Positions 15,154 through 22,066 of a DNA stretch of 31,556 nucleotides are shown piece by piece. The DNA comes from CAYNEL01 sp964396225 (GTDB lineage: Bacteria; Patescibacteriota; Minisyncoccia; Moranbacterales; UBA1568): NCBI GenBank assembly GCA_964396225.1, contig CAYNEL010000007.1:1-31556 (forward strand). Reading direction: 5' to 3'. The position numbers and the translations under genes are program-made. How positions within the stretch are numbered: position 1 is the stretch's first letter; each line of letters opens with the position of its first letter. Under the pieces are notes generated by a model. That model did not search any database, was not told where the DNA came from, and worked only from the letters and a program-made list of their open reading frames with translations.

Positions 15154-15543
15154 CTACTGGATGCCGGCTTTTTTCTTGAAGAAGCCGATGACGTCGGTTT
15201 CGCCGATGAGGCATTCGCCCTCGGCGATGAGGAACGGTACGGCCAGCTGCTTGCGGTCGAGGCCGCAGAGATCCTTGGCCCGGCGCTCGAGCTCGCGGCT
15301 GTTGGCCGCGTCATGCCACACTTCCTTTTTCTTGAAGTCCACTTTTTCGGCGATTTTGTTCTCGTCGAGGAACTTGGCTACCACGTGGCAATGGGGACAC
15401 TCGGCTCCGTAATAATAGACGATGGGATGGGTTTCCTCGGAGACCGGGGCCTGGGCGGACTGGCTGGATTGCCAACCCCAGAACACAAGACCCGCGACCG
15501 CGGCGATGAGGACGACGATACCGATGAGCGCTTTGGATGACAT
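15154..15543 (-). CDS. Membrane-anchored thioredoxin/glutaredoxin-like protein
   Basis: The 129-aa product has an N-terminal membrane anchor (residues about 5-24) and a compact thioredoxin-fold domain with the redox motif C49-P-H-C52 in YYYGAECPHCHVV. The cis-Pro region is LAVPFLIAEGE and the end is IGFFKKKAGIQ. CPHC is the DsbA-type motif, which favours oxidising or isomerising activity outside the membrane. It sits just before the Cys-rich hydrolase-like paralogues, which have four conserved Cys each; a role in their folding is inference. Confidence 0.85.
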   Translation of the reverse strand: MSSKALIGIVVLIAAVAGLVFWGWQSSQSAQAPVSEETHPIVYYYGAECPHCHVVAKFLDENKIAEKVDFKKKEVWHDAANSRELERRAKDLCGLDRKQLAVPFLIAEGECLIGETDVIGFFKKKAGIQ

Positions 15544-15602
15544 AGGCTGGAAAAAATTTCAAAAAGAAACTGACCAATGGTCCCTCCTGTTCGGACCGCT
15601 GG

Positions 15603-16442
15603 TCACCCGTTTTTCTGTAAGGGTATTGTACCACTGACCGAGCCCTTGTTCCAGAAAATAAGCCACATTCCAAAAATTATGGCAAGGCCGGCCAGTATCT
15701 GATTATAGGTAAAAATTCCCGCTAATAAGCCAAATCCTGAGTCCGGCTCTCGGAAAAACTCAAGGCTGAAGCGGATGGCCCCGTACCCGGCCAGAAATGC
15801 TCCGGCCAGCCATCCGGGCGCCCGGTGCCGCCGCGCGAGCCGGATGAGCACCCAGGAGAGCAATAACCCCTCGCCGGCGGCCTCATAAAGCGTGACTGGG
15901 TGCCGGAGCGCCTCCGAACCGGGCCACTGGAGTCCGAAGGGGAATGTGGTGGGCCGGCCGGGCAGTTCGAGATTGAGGAAGTTGCCAACCCGCCCGAAAA
16001 ACAGCCCGATCGGCGCCGCGAGCGCCAATGCGTCGGCCATCTCCCAAAAGTTACGCCTGCGCCGCACGCTCCAGACCCACAGGACGGATAGGACGCCGAG
16101 AAGCCCGCCGAAGAAGCTCATCCCCGACAGGCCGATCCACTCCCCCGCGGCCGAAACGGGGAGAAAAAGACGTGCGGGGTCGGCCCAAAACGCTTCCCTC
16201 GCATAGAACAGGACGAAGCCGAGGCGGCCCCCCAGCACCGCCCCGAGGGCGAGGAGAGCAATGAGGTCGAGGGCTTCGTCCCGCGAAGCGAGACGGCGCG
16301 CGCGAAGCGTATAGAAGAACAGTGCGCCGGCGGCCGCCAGCCCGAGGGCGAAACAGACGGCGTACCAATACAAATCAAACGACCCGACCGTCAAGGCAAT
16401 CGGGTCGAAACGGAGCGGAAAATGCCGGAAAGCGTCCAGCAT
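15603..16442 (-). CDS. lgt: Prolipoprotein diacylglyceryl transferase
   Basis: The 279-aa multispanning protein carries the Lgt signature GRVGNFLNLELPGRPT with the essential Arg and Asn-Phe-Asn, plus HPVTLYEAAGEG and RFSLEFFREPD. Lgt transfers diacylglycerol from phosphatidylglycerol to the lipobox Cys of prolipoproteins, the first step of lipoprotein maturation in the cytoplasmic membrane. Length is in the normal range (260-300 aa). It starts 12 nt after the AI-2E-family gene. Confidence 0.96.
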   Translation of the reverse strand: MLDAFRHFPLRFDPIALTVGSFDLYWYAVCFALGLAAAGALFFYTLRARRLASRDEALDLIALLALGAVLGGRLGFVLFYAREAFWADPARLFLPVSAAGEWIGLSGMSFFGGLLGVLSVLWVWSVRRRRNFWEMADALALAAPIGLFFGRVGNFLNLELPGRPTTFPFGLQWPGSEALRHPVTLYEAAGEGLLLSWVLIRLARRHRAPGWLAGAFLAGYGAIRFSLEFFREPDSGFGLLAGIFTYNQILAGLAIIFGMWLIFWNKGSVSGTIPLQKNG

Positions 16443-16454
16443 AACAAGAAGAGG

Positions 16455-17531
16455 CTAGGCGCCATTGTACACTTCGAGGTCCTGACGAAACTCGAGGTCG
16501 TAGATGCGCACCAGGACGGTGAAGAGGGCCACGATGATGGGACCAATGATGAAGCCTATGATGCCGAAGAGGGCGAGGCCGCCCAAGGTGGCGAAGAAGA
16601 CGAGCAGTGGATGGATCTGGGTGTCCCGACCGACCAGTTTGGGCCGCAGGACGTTGTCGATGGTGGAGATGAGGCCGAAACCGATGATGAGCATAAAGAC
16701 ACCCTGCCAGACGTTGCCCGTGAAGAGCAGGATGAGGGCGGCCGGGAACCACACGATACCGGCGCCGGCCAGGGGGATGAGCGAGAGGAGGGCCATGACG
16801 AGCCCCCAAATGACGGGCGACGGCAGGCCGGCGATGGCGAACGCCACCCCACCGAAAAAGCCCTGGATAAGGCCGATGACGAGCGTGCCCTTGATGGTGG
16901 CCCGACTGACGGAGACGAACTCGCGGATGAGCACCTGTTCATGCTCGTTCTTGAGCGGCGAAAGCCGCATGATGAAACGGAGCGCCTTGTCGCCGTCGGT
17001 GAGGAAGTAATAGAGAGTAAAGAACATGGCGAAGATCCAGAAGACGAAATGGGCCAGGTTCTGGTAAATGGCCTGGAGGATGCCCAGGACGAACTGGCTC
17101 ACGCCCCGGGCGTTCTCGGCTACCGTCTCGGGATCGAGGAACGAGTCGAACGCCCCACCGACCACGAAATAGCCTAGGATGGGCCAGGCCGAGAGGTTCT
17201 CGCGCAGGGAAACGAGCGTTTCGGCGATGGTGGTCTCGGCGCTCATCTCCTGGTAGAGGCGGCCCACTTCGTTGGCGGTCACCGAGACGATGGTGAGGAG
17301 CGGGACGATGATGACCACTAGGATGAAAAGGAGGGTGGCCGCCGCTGACAGCCCGCGCCGCTCGCCGGTCCAGGAGAGGAGGCGCCGGTAGACTCCGCCG
17401 AACAGGGCGGCGAAGACGGCCGCCGTGAAAATGGCCGTGACGAACGGCTGGAGCACGAAAAAGGTGAGAACGCCCACCACGCCGAGCAGGCCAAAGAAAT
17501 AGTAGGCGTTCCAATTCTTGACTTTCATCAT
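16455..17531 (-). CDS. AI-2E family transporter (PF01594-type permease)
   Basis: The 358-aa product begins MMKVKNWNAYYFFGLLG. It has a pair of N-terminal membrane helices, a less hydrophobic middle region, and a C-terminal cluster of helices with the family pattern IKGTLVIGLIQGFFGGVAF, PLAGAGIVWFPAAL and LRPKLVGRDTQIHPLLVFF. Members are linked to export of autoinducer-2 or to Na+/H+ exchange, so the family name does not fix the substrate. The ATG at 17531 (or 17528) is chosen because it directly precedes the first helix; the frame stays open upstream through part of mutY, which is overprinting. Confidence 0.88.
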   Translation of the reverse strand: MMKVKNWNAYYFFGLLGVVGVLTFFVLQPFVTAIFTAAVFAALFGGVYRRLLSWTGERRGLSAAATLLFILVVIIVPLLTIVSVTANEVGRLYQEMSAETTIAETLVSLRENLSAWPILGYFVVGGAFDSFLDPETVAENARGVSQFVLGILQAIYQNLAHFVFWIFAMFFTLYYFLTDGDKALRFIMRLSPLKNEHEQVLIREFVSVSRATIKGTLVIGLIQGFFGGVAFAIAGLPSPVIWGLVMALLSLIPLAGAGIVWFPAALILLFTGNVWQGVFMLIIGFGLISTIDNVLRPKLVGRDTQIHPLLVFFATLGGLALFGIIGFIIGPIIVALFTVLVRIYDLEFRQDLEVYNGA

Positions 17532-17541
17532 AGAGGGAAGG

Positions 17542-18546
17542 CTAATCGCCCAATCCGTTGGCCTGATTGTACGCCGAAACGGCCTTTTTTTCAAACGTCG
17601 CGAAACGCGGCCGGCCAAGGAGGATCTGGGCGTTGACGAGGAGCGTCGGCTTGCCTCGGAACATACGGTTGGCGCGCGGCGGGCGGACGGCCAGCTCCAA
17701 TCCGTGCCGCTCGCGGAACCACGCCTTGATACCCGCTCGGGTATTATGGGTAGCGGGTAAGAGAAACGGTTTAAATGACTTCTTCGAGGCTGAAAAATAT
17801 TTTCGATGCCCCTCGTGGAGATAGACGAGCACCGCCGCCGTTTTTGAAACAAACCGTTTCTTTCCTTCTCCCCTTTTTCCCTTTTCCCTTTTCCCTTCAC
17901 TCCTCCCTCTCGTTTTGAAATAGATACACCGCGGCGCGAGCGGGCAGTTGCCGCACTTGGGCCGCGCCGTGCAGAGCGCGCTCCCGAAATCCATCAGGCC
18001 GGCGTTCCACTCTTTGGCCGGGGCGAGCGTCAGCAGGTTTTTCTCTAGCTTCGCCTGGTCGGCTGTTTCGATATGCCGCGTCCCGAGGAAAAACCGGCCG
18101 ACGACGCGTTTCAGGTTGGTGTCCCAAGCCAGATAGTCGTCCTTGTAGACGAACGAAAGGATGGCTGAAGCCGTGTACTCGCCGATGCCGGGCAGTTTCA
18201 TGAGCGCCGCCTTGTCCCTAGGGAAGCGCCCGGCGTGCCCCTCGACCACCGCCCGCGCGGTACGGAGCATGTTGCGCCCGCGACTGTAGTAACCCAGTCC
18301 CTGGTAATACGGCAGGAATTCCTCCCAGGTGGCCCGCGCCAACGAGCGCACGGTCGGAAAGCGCCGCATGAACCGAGTATAAAAAGGGATAACGCGCGTC
18401 ACCTGCGTCTGCTGGAGCATCACCTCGCTCACCCACACCTCATACGCCGTGATCTTTTTCTTCCGCCACGGCAAGTGTTCCCGCCCGGCTTTGCGAGCGA
18501 AATCACGGATGGTTTTCGAAAAAAAGTGCAGTTTGGTTGCCGGCAT
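17542..18546 (-). CDS. mutY: A/G-specific adenine DNA glycosylase
   Basis: The 334-aa product removes adenine mispaired with 8-oxoguanine. SEVMLQQTQV holds the catalytic Glu, LPGIGEYTASAI is the helix-hairpin-helix and LAWDTNLKRVVGR holds the catalytic Asp. The 4Fe-4S loop is C-X5-C-X2-C-X5-C (CTARPKCGNCPLAPRC), where MutY usually has C-X6-C first. A Lys/Gly/Glu-rich linker follows, then a short, divergent C-terminal domain. The linker is encoded partly by three 7-bp tandem repeats (17875-17895) that could shift the frame. The ATG at 18546 lies 2 nt after the mnmA stop; a TTG at 18552 is less likely. Confidence 0.93.
   Translation of the reverse strand: MPATKLHFFSKTIRDFARKAGREHLPWRKKKITAYEVWVSEVMLQQTQVTRVIPFYTRFMRRFPTVRSLARATWEEFLPYYQGLGYYSRGRNMLRTARAVVEGHAGRFPRDKAALMKLPGIGEYTASAILSFVYKDDYLAWDTNLKRVVGRFFLGTRHIETADQAKLEKNLLTLAPAKEWNAGLMDFGSALCTARPKCGNCPLAPRCIYFKTRGRSEGKREKGKRGEGKKRFVSKTAAVLVYLHEGHRKYFSASKKSFKPFLLPATHNTRAGIKAWFRERHGLELAVRPPRANRMFRGKPTLLVNAQILLGRPRFATFEKKAVSAYNQANGLGD
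17875..17895 (-). repeat. Three tandem copies of a 7-bp unit inside mutY
   Basis: On the plus strand TTTTCCC is repeated three times exactly (17875-17881, 17882-17888, 17889-17895), reading GGGAAAA on the coding strand. Shorter poly-purine runs flank both sides. As 7 is not a multiple of 3, a gain or loss of one unit would break the mutY frame after the Fe-S loop. Confidence 0.9.
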
Positions 18547-18548
18547 AA

Positions 18549-19604
18549 TCAAACAATTACTCCCCCACCTAAGGCAACCTCGCCGTCGTAGAACACGGCA
18601 AACTGGCCCGGGGCCACCCCGGGATCGGGGGTTTCGAGTTTCACGCGCACTTTCCGGCCGCCGTCCACAAACCGCAATCGAGCGGCGGCGTCCTTCTCGC
18701 CGTGGCGGATCTTGACCCTCACGTCCCGCACTCGCGGCGGCACGCCGGCGATCCAGTTGAGGTTCGTGACATCGAACACGTCACGGGCGGCGTCCTCGCT
18801 CCGCCAGGCGTTGGACACGTAGATGATGTTCCGCCCGGTATCCTTTTTGGCCACATACCACGGCCCGCCCGAAAGCCGGATATTGCGTCGCTGGCCGATA
18901 GTGTAGAACCAGAACCCCGGGTGTTCGCCGAGCTTCTGGCCGGTCTTGAGATCGACGATATCCCCCGTCCGCTCGCCGAGATGGTGTTTCAGGAACTGGT
19001 CGAAGGGGATCTTGCCCAGGAAACAGATGCCCTGACTGTCTTTCCGCTCCGCGTTGGGGAGGGCGAACCGCGCGGCGAGCTCGCGGACTTCCGGTTTCCG
19101 CAAGTGCCCTATCGGAAACACGGCCCGCGCCACCTGCGCCTGCGTCATCTGAGAGAGGAAATACGTCTGGTCCTTGACCGGATCGGCGGCTCGGAGGAGC
19201 CGTGTTTTCCCCCGCCGGACATCCGTCCGCGCGTAGTGGCCGGTGCCGATACGCTCGAACCCCTGTCCCACCGCCTCGTAGAACGCACCGAACTTGATAC
19301 GGGCGTTGCAGAGGACGTCAGGGTTTGGGGTGCGGCCGGCCCGCGCTTCGGCGATGGTGTAGGAGACGATGCGTTCCCAGTATTCTTTCTGGAGCGGCAC
19401 CACTTCGAGTGGCACGCCGGCCTGTTCGCAAACGGCCCGCGCGTACGCCAAATCCTCCTCCCACGGACAATCCCCGAGATAGGCAAGCTCGTCCTCGAGC
19501 CAGATCTTGAGATAGAAGGCGGTGACGTCGTGCCCTGCCTCCTTGAGGAGACGCAGGGACACCGAGCTGTCCACTCCGCCGGAAACCAGCATCGCGATAC
19601 GCAT
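18549..19604 (-). CDS. mnmA: tRNA 2-thiouridine(34) synthase MnmA
   Basis: The 351-aa product starts MRIAMLVSGGVDSSVSL, the PP-loop that adenylates U34 of tRNA Lys/Glu/Gln. LCNARIKFG holds the first catalytic Cys, GTGHYART follows, and DSQGICFLGKI holds the second Cys of the persulfide pair. The C-terminal half has YTIGQRRN and the beta-barrel ending FYDGEVALGGGVIV. Length is normal (350-380 aa). The ATG at 19604 is preceded by AAAGGA at suitable distance. It is the first gene of the long minus-strand run and stops 2 nt before mutY. Sulfur would come from a cysteine desulfurase not seen here. Confidence 0.96.
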   Translation of the reverse strand: MRIAMLVSGGVDSSVSLRLLKEAGHDVTAFYLKIWLEDELAYLGDCPWEEDLAYARAVCEQAGVPLEVVPLQKEYWERIVSYTIAEARAGRTPNPDVLCNARIKFGAFYEAVGQGFERIGTGHYARTDVRRGKTRLLRAADPVKDQTYFLSQMTQAQVARAVFPIGHLRKPEVRELAARFALPNAERKDSQGICFLGKIPFDQFLKHHLGERTGDIVDLKTGQKLGEHPGFWFYTIGQRRNIRLSGGPWYVAKKDTGRNIIYVSNAWRSEDAARDVFDVTNLNWIAGVPPRVRDVRVKIRHGEKDAAARLRFVDGGRKVRVKLETPDPGVAPGQFAVFYDGEVALGGGVIV

Positions 19605-19684
19605 AGATAAATCCTTTCTGATAAAACCTGCCGTATATCGACAATGTACCATTTCATCAGAATCCGTGTCGGAAGGCAAGGCAG

Positions 19685-19741
19685 TTGACTTCCCTCCCGA
19701 CCTAGATTAAGCTTGAACGCCAAAGCGCTGTCGCGCTTTGG
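19685..19741 (+). promoter_or_regulatory. pyrC promoter and 5' hairpin
   Basis: TTGACT (19685-19690) and TAAGCT (19708-19713) are 17 nt apart, with a predicted start near 19720. There a perfect 9-bp hairpin begins, CCAAAGCGC-TGTC-GCGCTTTGG (19720-19741). No T-tract follows, so it is not a terminator. A hairpin at the very 5' end could stabilise the mRNA or respond to start-site choice. It lies 35 nt upstream of the AAGGAG and does not cover it. Confidence 0.45.
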
Positions 19742-19789
19742 AAGCAGTTCTCTGACAATCCATAGCTCAAGAGCTCAAGGAGATGGTCC

Positions 19790-20842
19790 ATGACTGGCAT
19801 CCAGCAGTTTTCCATCTTGAAGCCCTTCGAAGCCCATCTCCATCTCCGCGATGGGAACCAGATGGCCTCGATCGTACCGTACAGCGCCAAGCAATTCTGG
19901 GGAGGCATCATCATGCCCAACCTCGTCCCTCCCGTTACGACCGTGGACGTAGCCCTCGCCTATCGCGACTGCATCCTGGCCGCCGTGCCGGACGGAATGT
20001 CTTTCGAATCGTTGATGACGCTCTATCTCACGGACAACACTCCGCCCGAAGAAATCGAGAAGCTCAGTGACAGCGCCTTCGTCGTCGCGGTGAAGATGTA
20101 TCCGGCCGGCGCCACGACCAATTCCGATGCCGGCGTCACCGACATCCGTAAATGTTATGGAACGATCGAAGCCATGGAAATGCTCGGGGTGCCACTTCTC
20201 ATCCACGGCGAAGTGACCGATCCGGGCGTGGACGTCTTCGATCGGGAGAAGGTGTTCATCGGCCGCGTCCTGGAGCCCCTCATCGAGCGGTTCCCCAGAC
20301 TGCGCGTGGTCCTCGAGCACGTCACCACCGAGGAAGGCGTGCACTTCGTGCGACGCTCCGGACCGAACGTGGCCGCTACCCTCACCGTCCACCACCTCCT
20401 CATCAACCGCAACGCCATCTTCCAGGGAGGCCTCCGCCCACACCACTACTGCCTGCCTGTGGCCAAACGGGAACGACACCGCCTGGCACTCATCGAGACA
20501 GCTGTCTCTGGTCACCCGAAGTTCTTCCTCGGCACGGACAGCGCGCCGCATCGGAGGGGAGCCAAGGAGTCGGCTTGCGGCTGTGCTGGTGTCTTCACCG
20601 CCCACGCCGCCATAGAGCTCTGCGCCGAGGTATTCGAAGGTTCCGAAGTGGCTAACTGGAAAAGTCGGCTAGAAGAGTTCGCCAGCATCAACGGTCCTCG
20701 ATTCTACGGCCTGGAATCCCCTACGGACACCGTTACGCTCGTCCGCCAGTCCTGGACTGTCCCGGACACTATCCAGTTCGGGGACAGCGAGCTGGTCCCC
20801 TTCCGTGCCGGCCAGGAAATCCACTGGCGGATCAAGCGCTAG
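19790..20842 (+). CDS. pyrC: Dihydroorotase, class II (E. coli PyrC type)
   Basis: The 350-aa product cyclises carbamoyl-aspartate to dihydroorotate, step 3 of pyrimidine synthesis. The metal and catalytic residues fall at the same numbers as in E. coli PyrC: H16 and H18 (AHLHLRDG), K102 for carboxylation (VKMYPAG), H139 (LIHGE), H177 (LEHVTT) and D250 (GTDSAPH). AAGGAG at 19777-19782 gives a strong ribosome binding site for the ATG at 19790. A promoter lies upstream and a terminator downstream, so it appears to be its own unit. This form is common in Proteobacteria; transfer into this lineage is possible but untested. Confidence 0.96.
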   Translation: MTGIQQFSILKPFEAHLHLRDGNQMASIVPYSAKQFWGGIIMPNLVPPVTTVDVALAYRDCILAAVPDGMSFESLMTLYLTDNTPPEEIEKLSDSAFVVAVKMYPAGATTNSDAGVTDIRKCYGTIEAMEMLGVPLLIHGEVTDPGVDVFDREKVFIGRVLEPLIERFPRLRVVLEHVTTEEGVHFVRRSGPNVAATLTVHHLLINRNAIFQGGLRPHHYCLPVAKRERHRLALIETAVSGHPKFFLGTDSAPHRRGAKESACGCAGVFTAHAAIELCAEVFEGSEVANWKSRLEEFASINGPRFYGLESPTDTVTLVRQSWTVPDTIQFGDSELVPFRAGQEIHWRIKR

Positions 20843-20869
20843 CCCTCCGCCGGACATTCGGACAACCCC

Positions 20870-20901
20870 GCCCGCGTTGCAACAACCGCGGGCTTCTTTT
20901 T
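20870..20901 (+). terminator. Rho-independent terminator after pyrC
   Basis: GCCCGCG (20870-20876) and CGCGGGC (20887-20893) form a 7-bp GC stem with a 10-nt loop, followed by TTCTTTTT. It separates pyrC from the promoter of the next gene. Confidence 0.8.
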
Positions 20902-20913
20902 ACCCGGTAACCC

Positions 20914-20941
20914 TTGACAGGCGGCTCGGAACCAGTAGCGT
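20914..20941 (+). promoter_or_regulatory. Promoter of the pyrD-like gene
   Basis: A perfect -35 TTGACA (20914-20919) stands 16 nt from a weak -10 TAGCGT (20936-20941), directly after the pyrC terminator. This suggests that the two pyrimidine genes are expressed separately. Confidence 0.5.
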
Positions 20942-20992
20942 GGAGACACGCATCATACCCCCGTACCTTGGACAAATCGGAAGGAGAAGACC

Positions 20993-21994
20993 ATGCAGCT
21001 TTATTTCAAGGATCTCGGCCAGCACCTGGATTTCGGTCCCGTGTTCGGCGCCCCGTTCATCAGAGGCTTCGCGGACGAAGGCATCCCCGGCGGACTGTTG
21101 TTCGAGTTGTGCGGCGGTTCGCTCATCCGTGCCGTCCCAGCTTTCAAGACCGTGACGCTCCACCCGCATCGGGGCAATGTCCCGCTCGACGTGCATGGCC
21201 GCCCGCGTTACCCGATGAGCCGCTACGTCCACTGGAATCCCTGGAAGGGCCACCTGGTGAACGCGTTCGGCTTGAGCAATCCCGGCCTCAAGGACTGCAT
21301 CGGGCAGTGGGAGTCGCTTCCCGGCCGCTTCGTCATCACCCTCACTTCAATTCTGGAGACGAGGGACCGGCGAGCGGAAGAGGTATCCCGAATGGGTGAC
21401 ATGCTCTTCCGGGCGAAACCGCGTTTCCGAGGGAATTTTTTTGTCGTCTACAATGTCGGCTGTCCCAATGAAGGCCCTTACCGGGATATGGGTTCCGAGG
21501 AATTGGCCCGGGAGATTGTGACTGTGGCGGCGGCCCTGCGCCAGATCGGCGTCCCGCTCGTCCTGAATTGTTCCCCCGTCATGCCGGTGGAAGTCTTTAC
21601 TTGGGAAGTGCGTCAGGCCTACGACGCCTTCTGGGTGGCCAACACCATCCCCGTGGGACACCCGTGCCTTGATTGGGCGAGGATCTTCCGCAACGGAAGA
21701 AGTCCGCTCCAGTCCGTTTGGAAACTCAAGCCGGCGGGCGGCTACTCCGGTCCGGCGGCCCTCCCGGTCACCCTCCGCACGATCAAGGCCATGCGGACGC
21801 TCGGTATCACGCATCAGATCGTGGCGGGCAACGGCATCCGATCGAGGGAGGATGTCCACAGACTGGCGGAAGCCGGTGCTACGGATATCGCCATCGGAAG
21901 CGTCACGCTCTCCCGGCCGTGGCGGACCGCCAGCATCATCGAAGAGGCCTTCACGGTCTTCGAGCATGTCTCCCGGCCAGCCCCGTTCGCGTGA
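20993..21994 (+). CDS. pyrD: Dihydroorotate dehydrogenase-like flavoprotein
   Basis: The 333-aa product is a TIM-barrel FMN enzyme of the DHODH group, oxidising dihydroorotate to orotate. YNVGCPNEGP matches the N-x-S-CPN loop, with Cys157 as base as in class 1 enzymes, and LNCSPV gives the second substrate Asn. IVAGNGIRSREDV and AGATDIAIGS are the FMN phosphate loops. NAFGLSNPGL resembles the N-terminal Asn loop of the family. The usual Ser of NLSCPN is Gly here, and several loops are divergent, so a related oxidoreductase is possible, but the adjacent pyrC supports the call. AAGGAG at 20981-20986 fixes the ATG at 20993. Confidence 0.82.
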   Translation: MQLYFKDLGQHLDFGPVFGAPFIRGFADEGIPGGLLFELCGGSLIRAVPAFKTVTLHPHRGNVPLDVHGRPRYPMSRYVHWNPWKGHLVNAFGLSNPGLKDCIGQWESLPGRFVITLTSILETRDRRAEEVSRMGDMLFRAKPRFRGNFFVVYNVGCPNEGPYRDMGSEELAREIVTVAAALRQIGVPLVLNCSPVMPVEVFTWEVRQAYDAFWVANTIPVGHPCLDWARIFRNGRSPLQSVWKLKPAGGYSGPAALPVTLRTIKAMRTLGITHQIVAGNGIRSREDVHRLAEAGATDIAIGSVTLSRPWRTASIIEEAFTVFEHVSRPAPFA

Positions 21995-22019
21995 CAGAAG
22001 CGTTCCTTGCCCAATATAA

Positions 22020-22049
22020 AACCCCGACCGTGGTCGGGGTTCTTTTTTT
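22020..22049. terminator. Bidirectional terminator between pyrD and the PBP gene
   Basis: AACCCCGACC (22020-22029) and GGTCGGGGTT (22032-22041) form a perfect 10-bp stem. It is followed by a T-run on the plus strand (to 22048). On the minus strand TTTTATATT follows the same stem, so it can end both converging genes. Confidence 0.88.
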
Positions 22050-22066
22050 GTCTTCCCAAAAATCCC

